Shown: positions 39,754 through 49,328, numbered from the stretch's first letter. The stretch is DNA of 64,000 nt from Leclercia adecarboxylata (GCF_006874705.1 NZ_CP035382.1:1054001-1118000), one strand, 5' to 3'. The notes: a model not told the origin generated them from the sequence alone. Made by a program: numbers and translations.

Positions 39754-41273
39754 TCCTTGCACTCCTGATGCTCACGCATGATCTGATAGATTCTGGCGAT
39801 ATCAACGTGCTGGCGCATCGCCTGCGCCAGCTGGTCAAACTGCTGGTCTTTATAGCTGGCGTATTCTGGCGCGGTTTCGAGAGGAAGTAACCCTTTACGT
39901 GCCCGCAGGCTGTCCACCAGCGCGCGGGTAAAGGCATCGCTGTCGAACAGACCGTGCAGATAGGTGCCCCACACCAGCCCGTCGTCACTCACCGCCCCGT
40001 CGGCAACCTGCGCATTCTCTTTTTCCAGCCACAGCGCCGGCTGCGCCCCGTCGGCCCGCGCGGTTTGCCCCATGTGGATCTCGTACCCGCGCACCGCCAT
40101 TCCGGCGAGAGGGGCCAGCCAGCCGGGCAGCGACGCCGCCATCCGGGCGCTGACCTGGGTGGTAGTTTTGTGACGGGCAAACTGCGTTACGGTATCGAGC
40201 AGCCCCAGACCGGGCATCCGCCCGAGGCCGGATTCCACCTCATCAATCAGGGTGTCGCCCAGCATCTGATACCCGCCGCAGATCCCGAGCAGCGGCACGC
40301 CGTCCCGGTGTCGCTTCAGCAGGGCATGCGCCATCGCGCTGTCGCGCAGCCAGTTCAGATCGTGAAGGGTGTTTTTGCTGCCCGGCAGGATCAGCAGGTC
40401 GGCCTCGTCCAGCTCCTGCGGCTGGCTGACGTAGCGCACGCGTACGTCCGGCTGCGCCGACAGGGCGTTAAAATCGGTGAAGTTGGCGATATGCGGCAGG
40501 TGCACCACGGCAATGTCGATCTCGCGCGCCTGACGATGGCGCGTATTGCCCCGCTGGAGCGCCACGCCATCCTCCTCCTCCAGATCGAGATCCAGCCACG
40601 GCATCACCCCCAGCACCGGTACGCCGGTTAAGGACTCAATCTGCTGTAACCCGGAGTAGAGCAGCACCACATCGCCGCGAAACTTGTTGATGATCACGCC
40701 TTTGACCCGCCAGCGCTCGTGCTCCTGCAACAGCGCCAGGGTGCCGTAGATGGCGGCAAACACTCCACCCCGATCGATATCGGCCACCAGGATCACCGGA
40801 CACCGGGCGATCTCCGCCATCCCCATATTGGCGATATCGCGATCGCGCAGGTTGATCTCCGCCGGGCTACCCGCCCCCTCCAGGACCAGGATCTGATGCT
40901 CCTGCGCCAGGCTCTGATACACCCCGGCGATCTGCTCCCGCAGGCGCGGCTTGAAGTCGTGATAGCGGGCCGCATCCATACTGCTTGCCACCTCGCCCAT
41001 CAGCACCACCTGAGCCTGACCGCCCGCGGAGGGTTTGAGCAGGACCGGATTCATCCGCACATCCGGCACAATCCCGGCCGCTTCGGCCTGCATGATTTGC
41101 GCCCGGCCCATCTCTTTACCGTCTGGCGTGATGCCGGAGTTGAGCGCCATGTTCTGTGATTTAAACGGCGCGGTGCGCCAGCCGTCCTGATAAAAAATGC
41201 GGCACAGGCCGGCGGCCAGCACGCTTTTTCCCACATCGGACGCGGTTCCCTGCAGCATTATTGCCTGGGTCAT
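39750..41273 (-). CDS. cbiP: Adenosylcobyric acid synthase (glutamine-hydrolysing)
   Basis: A 507-residue enzyme that amidates four side chains of adenosylcobyrinic a,c-diamide using glutamine and ATP. The N-terminal dethiobiotin-synthetase-like domain starts [20 protein letters not shown] (P-loop near 9-17). The C-terminal class I glutaminase domain has the nucleophile Cys in [13 protein letters not shown], with [10 protein letters not shown] near the end. It heads the cob run, and no cbi corrin-ring genes are nearby; ring synthesis genes, if any, are elsewhere. No cobalamin riboswitch was recognised upstream. Confidence 0.95.
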   Translation of the reverse strand: MTQAIMLQGTASDVGKSVLAAGLCRIFYQDGWRTAPFKSQNMALNSGITPDGKEMGRAQIMQAEAAGIVPDVRMNPVLLKPSAGGQAQVVLMGEVASSMDAARYHDFKPRLREQIAGVYQSLAQEHQILVLEGAGSPAEINLRDRDIANMGMAEIARCPVILVADIDRGGVFAAIYGTLALLQEHERWRVKGVIINKFRGDVVLLYSGLQQIESLTGVPVLGVMPWLDLDLEEEDGVALQRGNTRHRQAREIDIAVVHLPHIANFTDFNALSAQPDVRVRYVSQPQELDEADLLILPGSKNTLHDLNWLRDSAMAHALLKRHRDGVPLLGICGGYQMLGDTLIDEVESGLGRMPGLGLLDTVTQFARHKTTTQVSARMAASLPGWLAPLAGMAVRGYEIHMGQTARADGAQPALWLEKENAQVADGAVSDDGLVWGTYLHGLFDSDAFTRALVDSLRARKGLLPLETAPEYASYKDQQFDQLAQAMRQHVDIARIYQIMREHQECKE

Positions 41274-41304
41274 GCCCTCTCCTGTTTATGACACCCCCAC
41301 GGCG

Positions 41305-41856
41305 CTACGAATGCGAATCGGCGTACTGCTTAACGGCTGCCATCGTTTTCTGGATATGCGCTTCGGGGCTACGGTCGGTATAGCTCAGCAGGATTTTACC
41401 ATCGGGCGCAATGACAAACGACGTGCGTTCGGAGAGGGTTTTGCCGTTCAGCTGCATCAGCGTCTGGTACTGCCTGGCGACCTTCGCCCCGGGATCGGCG
41501 GCAACGGTGAATTTATCGCGGCACTCTTTTCTGGAAAACTCATCCACCTGTTCGACATTCCCGGCGGTGACGCCCACCACGCTGGCACCGAGCCTGTTAA
41601 ATTCGTCGGTCGCTTCGGCAAAGGCGTTGGCTTCGATGTTGCAACCCTTGCTGAACGCTGCCGGGAAGAAGTAGAGCACCACCAGCCCTTTTTGCAGCGC
41701 CTGTTGCAGGGAGAAGGTCAGAGGTTTTCCCGCCAGCGCGCCCTGCAGCGTGAAGTTGGGCGCATGGCTGCCTGCCTCGAGGGCAGCCTCAACGTGGGTG
41801 GTAAAGAGAGAGAGGGAAAGGACGACGGCGGCGGACAGGATCGAGAAGGGTTTCAT
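41305..41856 (-). CDS. Exported peroxiredoxin (AhpC/TSA, BCP-like)
   Basis: A 183-residue protein with a signal peptide (MKPFSILSAAVVLSLSLF, cleavage near VEA). The mature part is a thioredoxin-fold peroxiredoxin: YFFPAAFSKGCNIEANAF has a Cys at the peroxidatic position of BCP (usually TPGCT; here SKGCN), and ERTSFVIAPDGKI has the conserved Arg. It probably reduces peroxides in the periplasm. The start at 41856 follows MT in an alternative two codons earlier. It lies 31 bases upstream of cbiP on the same strand, so read-through into the cob genes is possible. Confidence 0.82.
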   Translation of the reverse strand: MKPFSILSAAVVLSLSLFTTHVEAALEAGSHAPNFTLQGALAGKPLTFSLQQALQKGLVVLYFFPAAFSKGCNIEANAFAEATDEFNRLGASVVGVTAGNVEQVDEFSRKECRDKFTVAADPGAKVARQYQTLMQLNGKTLSERTSFVIAPDGKILLSYTDRSPEAHIQKTMAAVKQYADSHS

Positions 41857-41921
41857 GGTCAACTCCGGCAGAATGAAGGGGTTCTCTGAAGGATAGTCCG
41901 AAACGGTTTACGCGGTTGCCG

Positions 41922-42012
41922 TTGCCCGGCGGCGCTGCGCTTGCACGGGCCTACGATTTTGCACCGGGTTAAGGGTTTTGTAGGCCGGGTAAGGCGAAGC
42001 CGCCACCCGGCG
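41922..42012. repeat. REP/BIME element
   Basis: TTGCCCGGCGGCGCTGCGCTT begins at about 41922 and the inverted partner TGTAGGCCGGGTAAGGCGAA ends near ACCCGGCGG at 42012. It fills the gap between the ABC transporter 3' end and the peroxiredoxin gene's 5' side. Confidence 0.8.
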
Positions 42013-42030
42013 GATGTTGGCACATCACCC

Positions 42031-43008
42031 TTAAACCTTAAACAACCAACAGGCCGCAAAGTGGCCGGGAGCAATCTCCTGCATCGCGGGCGCTTCGCGT
42101 CGGCAGACCGGCATCACGTGCGGGCAGCGGCTGCAAAACTTACAGCCCGGCAGCACGGAGGTCGGGCCGGGGATCTCCCCGCGCAAGGTGGCCTGCTCCA
42201 GATTGCGGATCCGTGGATCGGGCTGCGGCACCGAGGCTAACAGGGCCCGGGTATAGGGGTGCGCCGGATGCTGATACAGGGTATCGGCGGGCGCTACCTC
42301 CACCAGCTTGCCGAGGTACATCACCCCGATGCGCGTCGAAATATGGCGCACCATCGACAGATCGTGGGCGATAAACAGATAGGTCAGCCCCAGCTCCTGC
42401 TGCAGATCCTGAAGGATGTTCACCACCTGCGCCTGCACCGAAACATCCAGCGCCGACAGCGGCTCATCGCACAGGACAAACTCCGGGCGCACCGACAGCG
42501 CCCGGGCAATGCTGATCCGCTGGCGCTGGCCGCCGCTGAACTCGTGCGGGAAGCGCTGAAGATGTTCCTGCTTGAGCCCCACCTTGTAGAGCAGGGTTTC
42601 GGTTCGCTCCCGCTGCTCCTCGCGGCTGTAGCCGTGGATCTGCATCGGCTCCGCCACCAGCTGCTGGACGGTCATCCCGGGATTCAGCGACGAATAAGGA
42701 TCCTGGAAAATGGCCTGCATCCGCTTACGCAGCGGCTTGAGCTGCTTTTCGCTGGCCTGGGCGATCGCCTGCCCGGCAAAATCAATCTCGCCGGAGGTGA
42801 TATCAAACAGCCGCAGAATGGCGCGCCCGAGGGTCGATTTGCCGCAGCCGGATTCGCCCACCAGGCCAAAGGTCTCCCCCTGGCGGATATTAAAGCTGAC
42901 GCCGTCCACCGCTTTCACCACCACCCCTTTGCGCAGCAGGCCGCCGTTGAGAGTGAAGTGCTTATACAGGTCCCGCACGCTGACTAGCGGGGAATGTTGT
43001 TCGCTCAT
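42031..43008 (-). CDS. Dipeptide/oligopeptide-type ABC transporter ATPase (DppF-like)
   Basis: A 325-residue cytoplasmic ATPase. Walker A GESGCGKST (about 54-62), signature FSGGQRQRI and Walker B VLCDEPLSALD are intact, and the C-terminal oligopeptide-transporter extension has the Cys cluster CKFCSRCPHVMPVC, which is common in this group and can bind an iron-sulfur cluster. It pairs with the DppD-like ATPase upstream, whose stop it overlaps by four bases. Substrate follows that of the binding protein and is not known. Confidence 0.92.
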   Translation of the reverse strand: MSEQHSPLVSVRDLYKHFTLNGGLLRKGVVVKAVDGVSFNIRQGETFGLVGESGCGKSTLGRAILRLFDITSGEIDFAGQAIAQASEKQLKPLRKRMQAIFQDPYSSLNPGMTVQQLVAEPMQIHGYSREEQRERTETLLYKVGLKQEHLQRFPHEFSGGQRQRISIARALSVRPEFVLCDEPLSALDVSVQAQVVNILQDLQQELGLTYLFIAHDLSMVRHISTRIGVMYLGKLVEVAPADTLYQHPAHPYTRALLASVPQPDPRIRNLEQATLRGEIPGPTSVLPGCKFCSRCPHVMPVCRREAPAMQEIAPGHFAACWLFKV

Positions 43009-43982
43009 GCCTGAACCTCCTTATCGGCCAGCAGCCAGCAGGCCGCGCGGTGCCCCGGTTCGGGGCTGTAAAACGCGGGCTGACGCTCGCACTGCGGCAT
43101 CCGCTGCGGACAGCGTTCGGCAAACGGACAGCCCGGGGGCGGATTGAGCAGGCCCGGGGGCGATCCTTCGATGGGCGACAGACGATGGCTGGTCTGTTCC
43201 GGGTGCGGTAGGGACGCCAGCAGCCCCTGGGTGTAAGGGTGTGCCGGACGGTAAAAGATATCCTCCACGCTGCCCTCCTCCATCACCAGCCCGCCGTACA
43301 TTACCACCACCCGACTGCATACCTGAGCGACGACACCAAGATCGTGGGTGATCAGCAGGATGGCGGTGTGGGTTTTCTGCTGTAAGCTTTTTAACAGCCG
43401 CAGGATCTGCGCCTGAATGGTGACGTCCAGCGCGGTAGTGGGTTCATCGGCGATCAGCAGTTTGGGATCGCAGGAGAGCGCGATGGCAATCATCACCCGC
43501 TGACGCATCCCGCCGCTGAACTCGTGCGGGTACTGGTCGTAACGGCGCTCCGCTTCGGCAATGCCCACCTGCTCCAGCATGGCGATGCTCGCCGCGCGGG
43601 CCGCTTTTTTGTTCAGGCCTTTGTTACGCATCAGGATCTCGGCCATCTGTTTGCCGATGGTCAGCACCGGGTTCAGGGCGGTCATCGGATCCTGAAAAAT
43701 CATCGCGATCTGGTTCCCGCGAATGGCGCGCATCTGCTCCGGGGTTTTCTGCGCCAGATCGTCATTGTCGAAACGGATCTGCCCCCCGGTGATGCGCCCG
43801 TTGCTGCCCAGCAGCTGGATAATGGATTTGCAGGTCACGCTCTTGCCGCAGCCGGACTCCCCGACAATACCCACCAGCTCGCCCGGCTGAACGTGAAAGC
43901 TCACCCCGCGCACCGCGTGGACATCGCCATCGCGGGTGCGGAAGGTGGTTTGCAGGTTGTCGAGTTCAAGTAAGTTATTCAT
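43005..43982 (-). CDS. Dipeptide/oligopeptide-type ABC transporter ATPase (DppD-like)
   Basis: A 325-residue ATPase (ATG at 43982, MNNLLELDNLQTTF), overlapping the upstream permease stop by eight bases. Walker A GESGCGKSV near 40, signature FSGGMRQRV and Walker B LLIADEPTTALD are present. The tail has CPFAERCPQRMPQC, the oligopeptide-family Cys motif. Together with the DppF-like protein it makes the heterodimeric motor. Confidence 0.92.
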   Translation of the reverse strand: MNNLLELDNLQTTFRTRDGDVHAVRGVSFHVQPGELVGIVGESGCGKSVTCKSIIQLLGSNGRITGGQIRFDNDDLAQKTPEQMRAIRGNQIAMIFQDPMTALNPVLTIGKQMAEILMRNKGLNKKAARAASIAMLEQVGIAEAERRYDQYPHEFSGGMRQRVMIAIALSCDPKLLIADEPTTALDVTIQAQILRLLKSLQQKTHTAILLITHDLGVVAQVCSRVVVMYGGLVMEEGSVEDIFYRPAHPYTQGLLASLPHPEQTSHRLSPIEGSPPGLLNPPPGCPFAERCPQRMPQCERQPAFYSPEPGHRAACWLLADKEVQA

Positions 43983-44820
43983 CGCGGTTCGCTCCCGGCT
44001 CAAAGGCGGTGCGGAACACGTCGCCTAATACGTTAAAACTGAACACCGTCAGCAGAATCAGAATGCCGGGGAACATCGCCAGCCAGGAGGCCTCGCCGAT
44101 ATACGACTGGGCGTTATTGAGCATGCTGCCCCAGGAGGCGGCAGGCGCCTGCACCCCGAGGCCGAGGAAGCTGAGGGTGGATTCCATCAGAATGGCCGAG
44201 GCGATATTCAGGGTGGCGGCGACGATAATGGTCGGCAGCACGCCGGGGATGATATGGCGCAGGATAATCCGCAGCGGATGTTCCCCGGAGGCGCGGGCAT
44301 AGAGCACATACTCGCGCTCTTTAACGGACAGCGTTTCGGCACGCACCAGCCGGGACATGTTCATCCACGTCAGCAGGCTGATGATCATGATGATGTTGTC
44401 CACGCCGGGCTTCAGGTACGCATTCAGTACCAGCAGCAGGAAGAAGGCCGGGATCGCCATCAGGATGTCGACCGCGCGCATCATCAGGTTATCCAGCCAG
44501 CCGCCGAAGTAGCCGCTTACCGTGCCGACTATCGTGCCGATTAGCGTCGAAAAGACCATCGCCAGACAGCCGACCATCAGCGAGATCTGCCCGCCGTACA
44601 GGGCGCGGGTAAAGTAGTCGCGTCCGTACTCGTCGGTGCCGAACCAGTGGGCACCATCCGGCGGCAGGGTGCGCGCACCCAGCGACATCCGATCCGGATC
44701 GTACGGGCTCAGCCCGGCGCACAGTGCGGCGGCGATAAAGATAAAGAGTACAAAAAGCGAGAACTGCGCCGGACGATTGCGGCGCAGCTGGTGACGAACC
44801 TGTTGCCAGCGTCTGCTCAT
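43975..44820 (-). CDS. ABC transporter permease (DppC-like)
   Basis: A 281-residue membrane protein with six likely segments. The family's N-terminal extension is followed by FGTDEYGRDYFTRALYG (about 66-82), a DppC/OppC hallmark, and the EAA coupling loop YARASGEHPLRIILRHIIPG (about 174-193). It lies six bases after the DppB-like gene and forms the channel with it. Confidence 0.92.
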   Translation of the reverse strand: MSRRWQQVRHQLRRNRPAQFSLFVLFIFIAAALCAGLSPYDPDRMSLGARTLPPDGAHWFGTDEYGRDYFTRALYGGQISLMVGCLAMVFSTLIGTIVGTVSGYFGGWLDNLMMRAVDILMAIPAFFLLLVLNAYLKPGVDNIIMIISLLTWMNMSRLVRAETLSVKEREYVLYARASGEHPLRIILRHIIPGVLPTIIVAATLNIASAILMESTLSFLGLGVQAPAASWGSMLNNAQSYIGEASWLAMFPGILILLTVFSFNVLGDVFRTAFEPGANRDE

Positions 44821-44826
44821 CCGGGA

Positions 44827-45780
44827 TTACCTCAGGGTACGTATGCGGGGATCGGCGAAGCGATATAACAGATCGGCGATCAGGTTGCCGACGATCAGCA
44901 TCAGCGACGAGAGCATGATGATCGCCATAATCAGCGGGTAGTCGAGGGAGGTGATCGACTGGATCCCCAGCAGCCCCATCCCCGGCCAGGAGAAGACGCT
45001 CTCGGTGACATAGGCTCCGACAACCAGCTCGCCAAACGACAGGCCAAATAGGGTGATCACCGGCAGCAGCACGTTTTTCAGCACATGGCGGAACAGGATG
45101 CTGGAACGGGTGGCTCCATAGGCCAGCTGGGTCTGCACGTAGTCTGCCGAAAGCTGCGAAATGGTATTAGAGCGGATGTAGCGCACGTAGCTGGAGAGGT
45201 TATAGAAGGTAAGCGCAATGCACGGCAGCACGCCGTGGCGCACCACGTCCAGCCAGTTATCTTCCATGCCGATGGTGCGCATCCCCATGCTGGGGAACCA
45301 GTTGAGCTGCACGGCAAAGACGGTGATCAGCAGAATGCCAAACCAGAAGATCGGCACCGAGATGCCAATATAGGCGAACAGGTTCAGGACATGATCCAGC
45401 CAGCGGTGCTTAAACGCCCCGGCCAACAGCCCCAGCGGAATGGCGAGGATAATCGCCATCAGCAGCGAGGCCCCCATCAGCCCAAGGGTGGCCGGAATGC
45501 GCTCGGCAATCATCGCCAGCACCGGGCGGTGATAGATCAGCGAATAGCCCAGATCCCCCTGCAGAATGTTTTTCAGCCACAGAAAATATTGCGTCACCAG
45601 CGGCTTATCCAGCCCCAGACTCTGGCGAATACGCTCGATATCCTCTGGCGCCATCCGCGGGGTGATGTACGCCGCCACCGGATCGCCCGGGGCGAGTTTG
45701 ACCAGCAAAAACGCCACCAGCGAGATAAAGAACAGCATCGGCACCAGTTGCAGCAGCCGACGCATCAGTAGTGTGTTCAC
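44827..45780 (-). CDS. ABC transporter permease (DppB-like)
   Basis: A 317-residue membrane protein of the DppB/OppB type: N-terminal RRLLQLVPMLFFISLVAFLLV, APGDPVAAYI, and the coupling loop YVQTQLAYGATRSSILFRHVLKN split across the centre. VAYVTESVFSWPGMG-like sequence near 245 is also characteristic. It follows the binding-protein gene after a stem-loop gap of 58 bases. Confidence 0.92.
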   Translation of the reverse strand: MNTLLMRRLLQLVPMLFFISLVAFLLVKLAPGDPVAAYITPRMAPEDIERIRQSLGLDKPLVTQYFLWLKNILQGDLGYSLIYHRPVLAMIAERIPATLGLMGASLLMAIILAIPLGLLAGAFKHRWLDHVLNLFAYIGISVPIFWFGILLITVFAVQLNWFPSMGMRTIGMEDNWLDVVRHGVLPCIALTFYNLSSYVRYIRSNTISQLSADYVQTQLAYGATRSSILFRHVLKNVLLPVITLFGLSFGELVVGAYVTESVFSWPGMGLLGIQSITSLDYPLIMAIIMLSSLMLIVGNLIADLLYRFADPRIRTLR

Positions 45781-45809
45781 GACATGCCCTTACGACTTAC
45801 CCAACACAA

Positions 45810-45833
45810 CGCCCCGATCGATTGACCGGGGCG
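45810..45833 (-). terminator. Stem-loop between binding-protein and permease genes
   Basis: CGCCCCG (45810-45816) pairs with CGGGGCG (45827-45833). It lies just after the binding-protein stop on the minus strand. Such loops commonly keep the binding-protein message more abundant than the permease part. Confidence 0.6.
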
Positions 45834-45838
45834 ACAGC

Positions 45839-47428
45839 TTATTTTTGGTAGATTTTTGACAGATCCTGGAACAGATACACCGGCTTCGGCTCCGCTTCTT
45901 GGGTGCCGCCAAAGCGTTTATCCACGGCCACGGTGGCGTTGGTGTAGGAGATTGGATAGTAGGTCATGTCGTTAGCCACGGTCTGCTGGATCTGCTTGTA
46001 GATCTCAGCGCGTTTGCCAGCGTCAGTTTCTACAGCACCTTTATCCCACAGGGCATCGAACTGCGGGTTCTTGTAGTGGGCGTAGTTATAGGCTTCGTTG
46101 CTCATGAACAGCGATTTGTAGCCATCCGGCTCGGCACCCATGATGTAGCCGCCGAGGTTCAGCTCCCAGGCGGTATTGTTCATGTCGAGGCTGCGCTGTG
46201 ACATGGCGTTGGAGTCGAGCGGCATCAGCTCCACGTTCACGCCAATGCCCTTCAGCGCCTGCTGAATGTAGAGCGCCTGGCTCTCCTGGGTTTTGTTGGT
46301 ATTCACATAGGCCAGACGCAGCTTGAGGTTTGCCGGCGCGCCTGAGGCTTTCAGCAAATCTTTGGCTTTTTGCTGATCGAACTTGTACTGCTCCACGTCG
46401 TCAGTCTGGTACAGCGTATCCGGAGTCAGGAACGAGGTTGCCGGTCTGGCGTAGTCCAGCGAGGTGAACGCGGTCTGGGTCAGCTCGTCTTTGTTGATGG
46501 CATACGCGATGGCCTGGCGCAGCTCCTTGCTCTTCATCACCGGCACGTTCTGGTTGAAGGTCATGTAGGCCAGACGCCCTTCCGGGTAGACCACGAAATC
46601 AAACTTGCCGGTATTCTTCAGACGCGACACATCCTGCGGATCGACCATCTTGAGGTTGATCTCGCCGTTTTGCAGCGCGAGGTTGGCGGAGTTGCTGTCT
46701 TTGGCGAAACGGTAGGTCACGGAGTCGAGCTTCGCTTTGCCGTTCCAGTAGTCGTCAAAACGGGTCAGGGCGTAATACTGCCCGGCGCGGTACTCCTTAA
46801 ATTTGAACGGCCCGGAACCCACCGGCGCATCGTTTTTGGTGCTCTTTTCCAGATCCGCTTCATGAGCAAACACGTGCTGCGGGATCGGGTAGATCTGCAC
46901 CAGGGTGCCGGTAAAGGCAGCGCTCACCTGCGGCAGGGTGAACTTAACGGTGCGATCGTCGACCTTGCTCACCGCCACCGGCTTGCCGCCGTAGGTGAAC
47001 ATGCTGCGGAAGAAGCTGTGCTGCTCCTCCTCCAGCAGTTTGTTGAAGGTGAACACCACGTCATCGGCAGTCAGCGGTTGGCCATCCTGCCACTTCAGAT
47101 TGGGTTTTAAGGTCAGGGTATAGCTGAGGTTATCGGCGGATGGTGTCAGGCTTTCGGCCAGACCCCATTCGATTTTGCCATCGTTAAAGCTGTAGAGCGG
47201 GGCATAGAGCGCCTGCATGATGGTCAGTGTGGTACGGTCGCTGGCATACAGCGGGTTAACGGCCAGCGGGTCGCCGGAGGTGATGCCGATAATCAGTGAA
47301 CCGCCCTCTTTCGGCGCATCGCTTTTGGCAGCCGGGGCCGACGCAGTCTCTTTATTTTTGGCATCATCACAGCCCGCGGCAACCAGCGCCAGCGCGACCA
47401 GAACAGCAGATACTAATGGCTTACGCAT
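45839..47428 (-). CDS. ABC transporter solute-binding lipoprotein (DppA/OppA family)
   Basis: A 529-residue binding protein of the peptide/nickel/glutathione family (SBP_bac_5). The signal MRKPLVSAVLVALALVAAGC ends in a lipobox with Cys20, so this one is probably a lipoprotein, unlike soluble DppA of E. coli. The mature domain begins after a low-complexity Ala/Lys/Asp tether (about 21-41) and has family landmarks such as LAESLTPSADNLSYTLTLKP and GPFKFKEYRAGQYYAL. First gene of the five-gene importer; its regulatory region faces yghU. Confidence 0.92.
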   Translation of the reverse strand: MRKPLVSAVLVALALVAAGCDDAKNKETASAPAAKSDAPKEGGSLIIGITSGDPLAVNPLYASDRTTLTIMQALYAPLYSFNDGKIEWGLAESLTPSADNLSYTLTLKPNLKWQDGQPLTADDVVFTFNKLLEEEQHSFFRSMFTYGGKPVAVSKVDDRTVKFTLPQVSAAFTGTLVQIYPIPQHVFAHEADLEKSTKNDAPVGSGPFKFKEYRAGQYYALTRFDDYWNGKAKLDSVTYRFAKDSNSANLALQNGEINLKMVDPQDVSRLKNTGKFDFVVYPEGRLAYMTFNQNVPVMKSKELRQAIAYAINKDELTQTAFTSLDYARPATSFLTPDTLYQTDDVEQYKFDQQKAKDLLKASGAPANLKLRLAYVNTNKTQESQALYIQQALKGIGVNVELMPLDSNAMSQRSLDMNNTAWELNLGGYIMGAEPDGYKSLFMSNEAYNYAHYKNPQFDALWDKGAVETDAGKRAEIYKQIQQTVANDMTYYPISYTNATVAVDKRFGGTQEAEPKPVYLFQDLSKIYQK

Positions 47429-47557
47429 ATCTCACTAACTCCTTGCCTTGAAAGTTTTTTTAACTGCTAATTTTTATTTTTCACAGATATCTGTTTGCGC
47501 ATCATATTCAGCTTTAAGCCCTTACGCATTAACAATGAAAATGCCGTTTTTGATTAA

Positions 47558-47621
47558 GCTTATGCGGAATTTATATATATAAGCATAAGCGCCAGAAGGA
47601 ATAGTGCATATGCTTATGCGC
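47558..47621. promoter_or_regulatory. Triple GCTTATGCG motif between the ABC importer and yghU
   Basis: In the 262-base divergent gap, GCTTATGCG occurs at 47558-47566, inverted at 47583-47591 (GCATAAGCG), and again at 47612-47620. Spacings are 25 and 29 bases. An AT run TTATATATATAA separates the first two. This looks like a regulator-binding array or an overlapping set of hairpins, but no known regulator is implied. Confidence 0.45.
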
Positions 47622-47690
47622 TCACTTCGTTAAACCGTTCACGTAATGCCTGCTAAACTGCCTCAACACATCCCAAAAAGGCAGATCAAC

Positions 47691-48560
47691 ATGTCCGACA
47701 ACAACTACCAGCCAGCGAAAGTCTGGGAATGGAAGCAGAACCCCAACGGCGGCGCGTTCGCCAGCATCAACCGTCCGATCTCGGGCGCCACGCATGACAA
47801 AGCGTTGCCGGTCGGTTCGCATCCGCTGCAGCTTTACTCCCTGGGCACGCCGAACGGCCAGAAGGTGACGATCCTGCTGGAAGAGCTGCTGGCGCTGGGC
47901 GTGACCGGCGCAGAATATGACGCCTGGCTGATCCGCATCGGCGAGGGGGATCAGTTCTCCAGCGGCTTTGTTGAGGTCAACCCGAACTCCAAAATTCCGG
48001 CCCTGCGCGACCACTCCACCACGCCGCCAACCCGCGTGTTCGAATCCGGCAATATCCTGCTCTATCTGGCGGAGAAGTTCGGTCACTTCCTGCCAAAAGA
48101 TCCGGCGGGCCGGGTAGAAACCCTGAACTGGCTGTTCTGGCTGCAGGGCGCCGCCCCGTTCCTCGGCGGCGGGTTTGGTCACTTCTATCACTATGCGCCG
48201 GTGAAAATTGAGTACGCGATCGACCGCTTCACCATGGAAGCCAAACGCCTGTTCGACGTACTGGATAAACAGCTGGCGCGCGGCCGCTACGTGGCGGGGG
48301 AAGAGTACAGCATCGCCGATATCGCCATCTGGCCGTGGTTCGGCAGCGTGGCGCTCGGCCAGGTCTATGGCGCGGCGGAGTTCCTCGACGCAGAGAGCTA
48401 CAAGAACGTCCAGCGCTGGGCGAAAGATGTCGCCAGCCGTCCGGCGGTGAAGCGCGGGCGTATTGTCAACCGCACTAACGGCGAGCTGAACGAGCAGCTG
48501 CATGAGCGTCATGCGGCGAGCGATTTTGATACCAATACCGAAGACAAACGTCAGGGTTAA
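47691..48560 (+). CDS. yghU: Glutathione/disulfide-bond reductase YghU (GST family)
   Basis: A 289-residue glutathione S-transferase-like protein of the Nu class, close to E. coli YghU throughout. The ATG at 47691 (MSDNNYQPAKVWEW) was chosen over an in-frame ATG at 47646. The thioredoxin-like domain includes SLGTPNGQKVTILLEELLAL, and the glutathione-binding VNPNSKIPAL and VFESGNILLYLAEKFG follow. E. coli YghU has disulfide-bond reductase and weak peroxidase activity. A REP element follows. Confidence 0.97.
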   Translation: MSDNNYQPAKVWEWKQNPNGGAFASINRPISGATHDKALPVGSHPLQLYSLGTPNGQKVTILLEELLALGVTGAEYDAWLIRIGEGDQFSSGFVEVNPNSKIPALRDHSTTPPTRVFESGNILLYLAEKFGHFLPKDPAGRVETLNWLFWLQGAAPFLGGGFGHFYHYAPVKIEYAIDRFTMEAKRLFDVLDKQLARGRYVAGEEYSIADIAIWPWFGSVALGQVYGAAEFLDAESYKNVQRWAKDVASRPAVKRGRIVNRTNGELNEQLHERHAASDFDTNTEDKRQG

Positions 48561-48572
48561 TGCGCTGACCCA

Positions 48573-48641
48573 TTGCCCGGCGGCGCTGCGCTTGCCGGGC
48601 CTACGAACCTGTAGGCCGGGTAAGCGCAGCGCCACCCGGCA
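48573..48641. repeat. REP/BIME element after yghU
   Basis: TTGCCCGGCGGCGCTGCGCTT with an inverted partner GTAGGCCGGGTAAGCGCAGC, ending CACCCGGC at 48641. It lies between the 3' ends of yghU and the ModA-like gene. Confidence 0.8.
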
Positions 48642-48644
48642 GAA

Positions 48645-49328
48645 TTACGCACCGAAACCCGCCTGGTGCAGGATCGCTTTTGCCTTATCCGACCGTAGAA
48701 AATCCGCCAGCCGTTGCCCCTGCGCCGTCATCACCGCGCAGGCATATTCTGCACGTGGGTTAATGGGTGCCGGGATGTCGATAACCGTCAGCCCGGCTAT
48801 CTCGCGCAATGTGGCCGCGTAGCTGGCGTAACCGATAAAGACCTCCGCCTGCCCGCTCTGGATAATCCACTCTGCTGCCAGCCTGCCCGCCGGAACGGGG
48901 GCCGATCCTCGCCCCCCCACCAGGGCCATCGCCCGTCTCTTCACCGCCCCGCCAGCGCCCCCCATCCGGGTAAAGAGCGTCTGCGTGTAATCCCCTGACG
49001 GATCGGCGCCCGCCGTCGAGGTGGCAATGCGCAGCTCTTCCCGGGTCAGCACCGAGCGCCAGTCATCGCCCTCGCGCAGCACCTCACTGCGCACGGTCAG
49101 ACAGAGTCTATTGCTGGCGAACGACGCCACGTATTGCGCCCGTCCGGCAGCCAGCAGCGACTGCGGGTGGGCAAGATTGGCCGAGGCAAAGAGATCGCAG
49201 GCCTCCCCCAATTCAATACGTTCCCGTAACAGCCCAGCCGGGCCGAACCGTGTTTCAACCGGTTCCGGAAAGTGGGCCAGTAATTGCGGCCATACCCTGC
49301 GCAGGCTGCCTGCCGCCAGCACGCGCAT
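48645..49328 (-). CDS. ModA-like substrate-binding domain protein without a visible signal peptide
   Basis: A 227-residue protein resembling the mature part of molybdate/tungstate binding proteins (ModA/WtpA type): it begins MRVLAAGSLRRVWPQLL, like the mature ModA start, then GEACDLFASANLAHPQSL and AEVFIGYASYAATLREI. The ATG at 49328 overlaps the stop of the upstream binding-protein gene by one base (TGATG). No signal peptide is visible from this start, so either it is cytoplasmic or the true start is different. No permease or ATPase is adjacent. Confidence 0.75.
   Translation of the reverse strand: MRVLAAGSLRRVWPQLLAHFPEPVETRFGPAGLLRERIELGEACDLFASANLAHPQSLLAAGRAQYVASFASNRLCLTVRSEVLREGDDWRSVLTREELRIATSTAGADPSGDYTQTLFTRMGGAGGAVKRRAMALVGGRGSAPVPAGRLAAEWIIQSGQAEVFIGYASYAATLREIAGLTVIDIPAPINPRAEYACAVMTAQGQRLADFLRSDKAKAILHQAGFGA

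Noticed and set aside
47622..48635. A 337-codon open frame on the minus strand opposite yghU
   Set aside because: Shadow of yghU, which is clearly the real gene by homology and start context.
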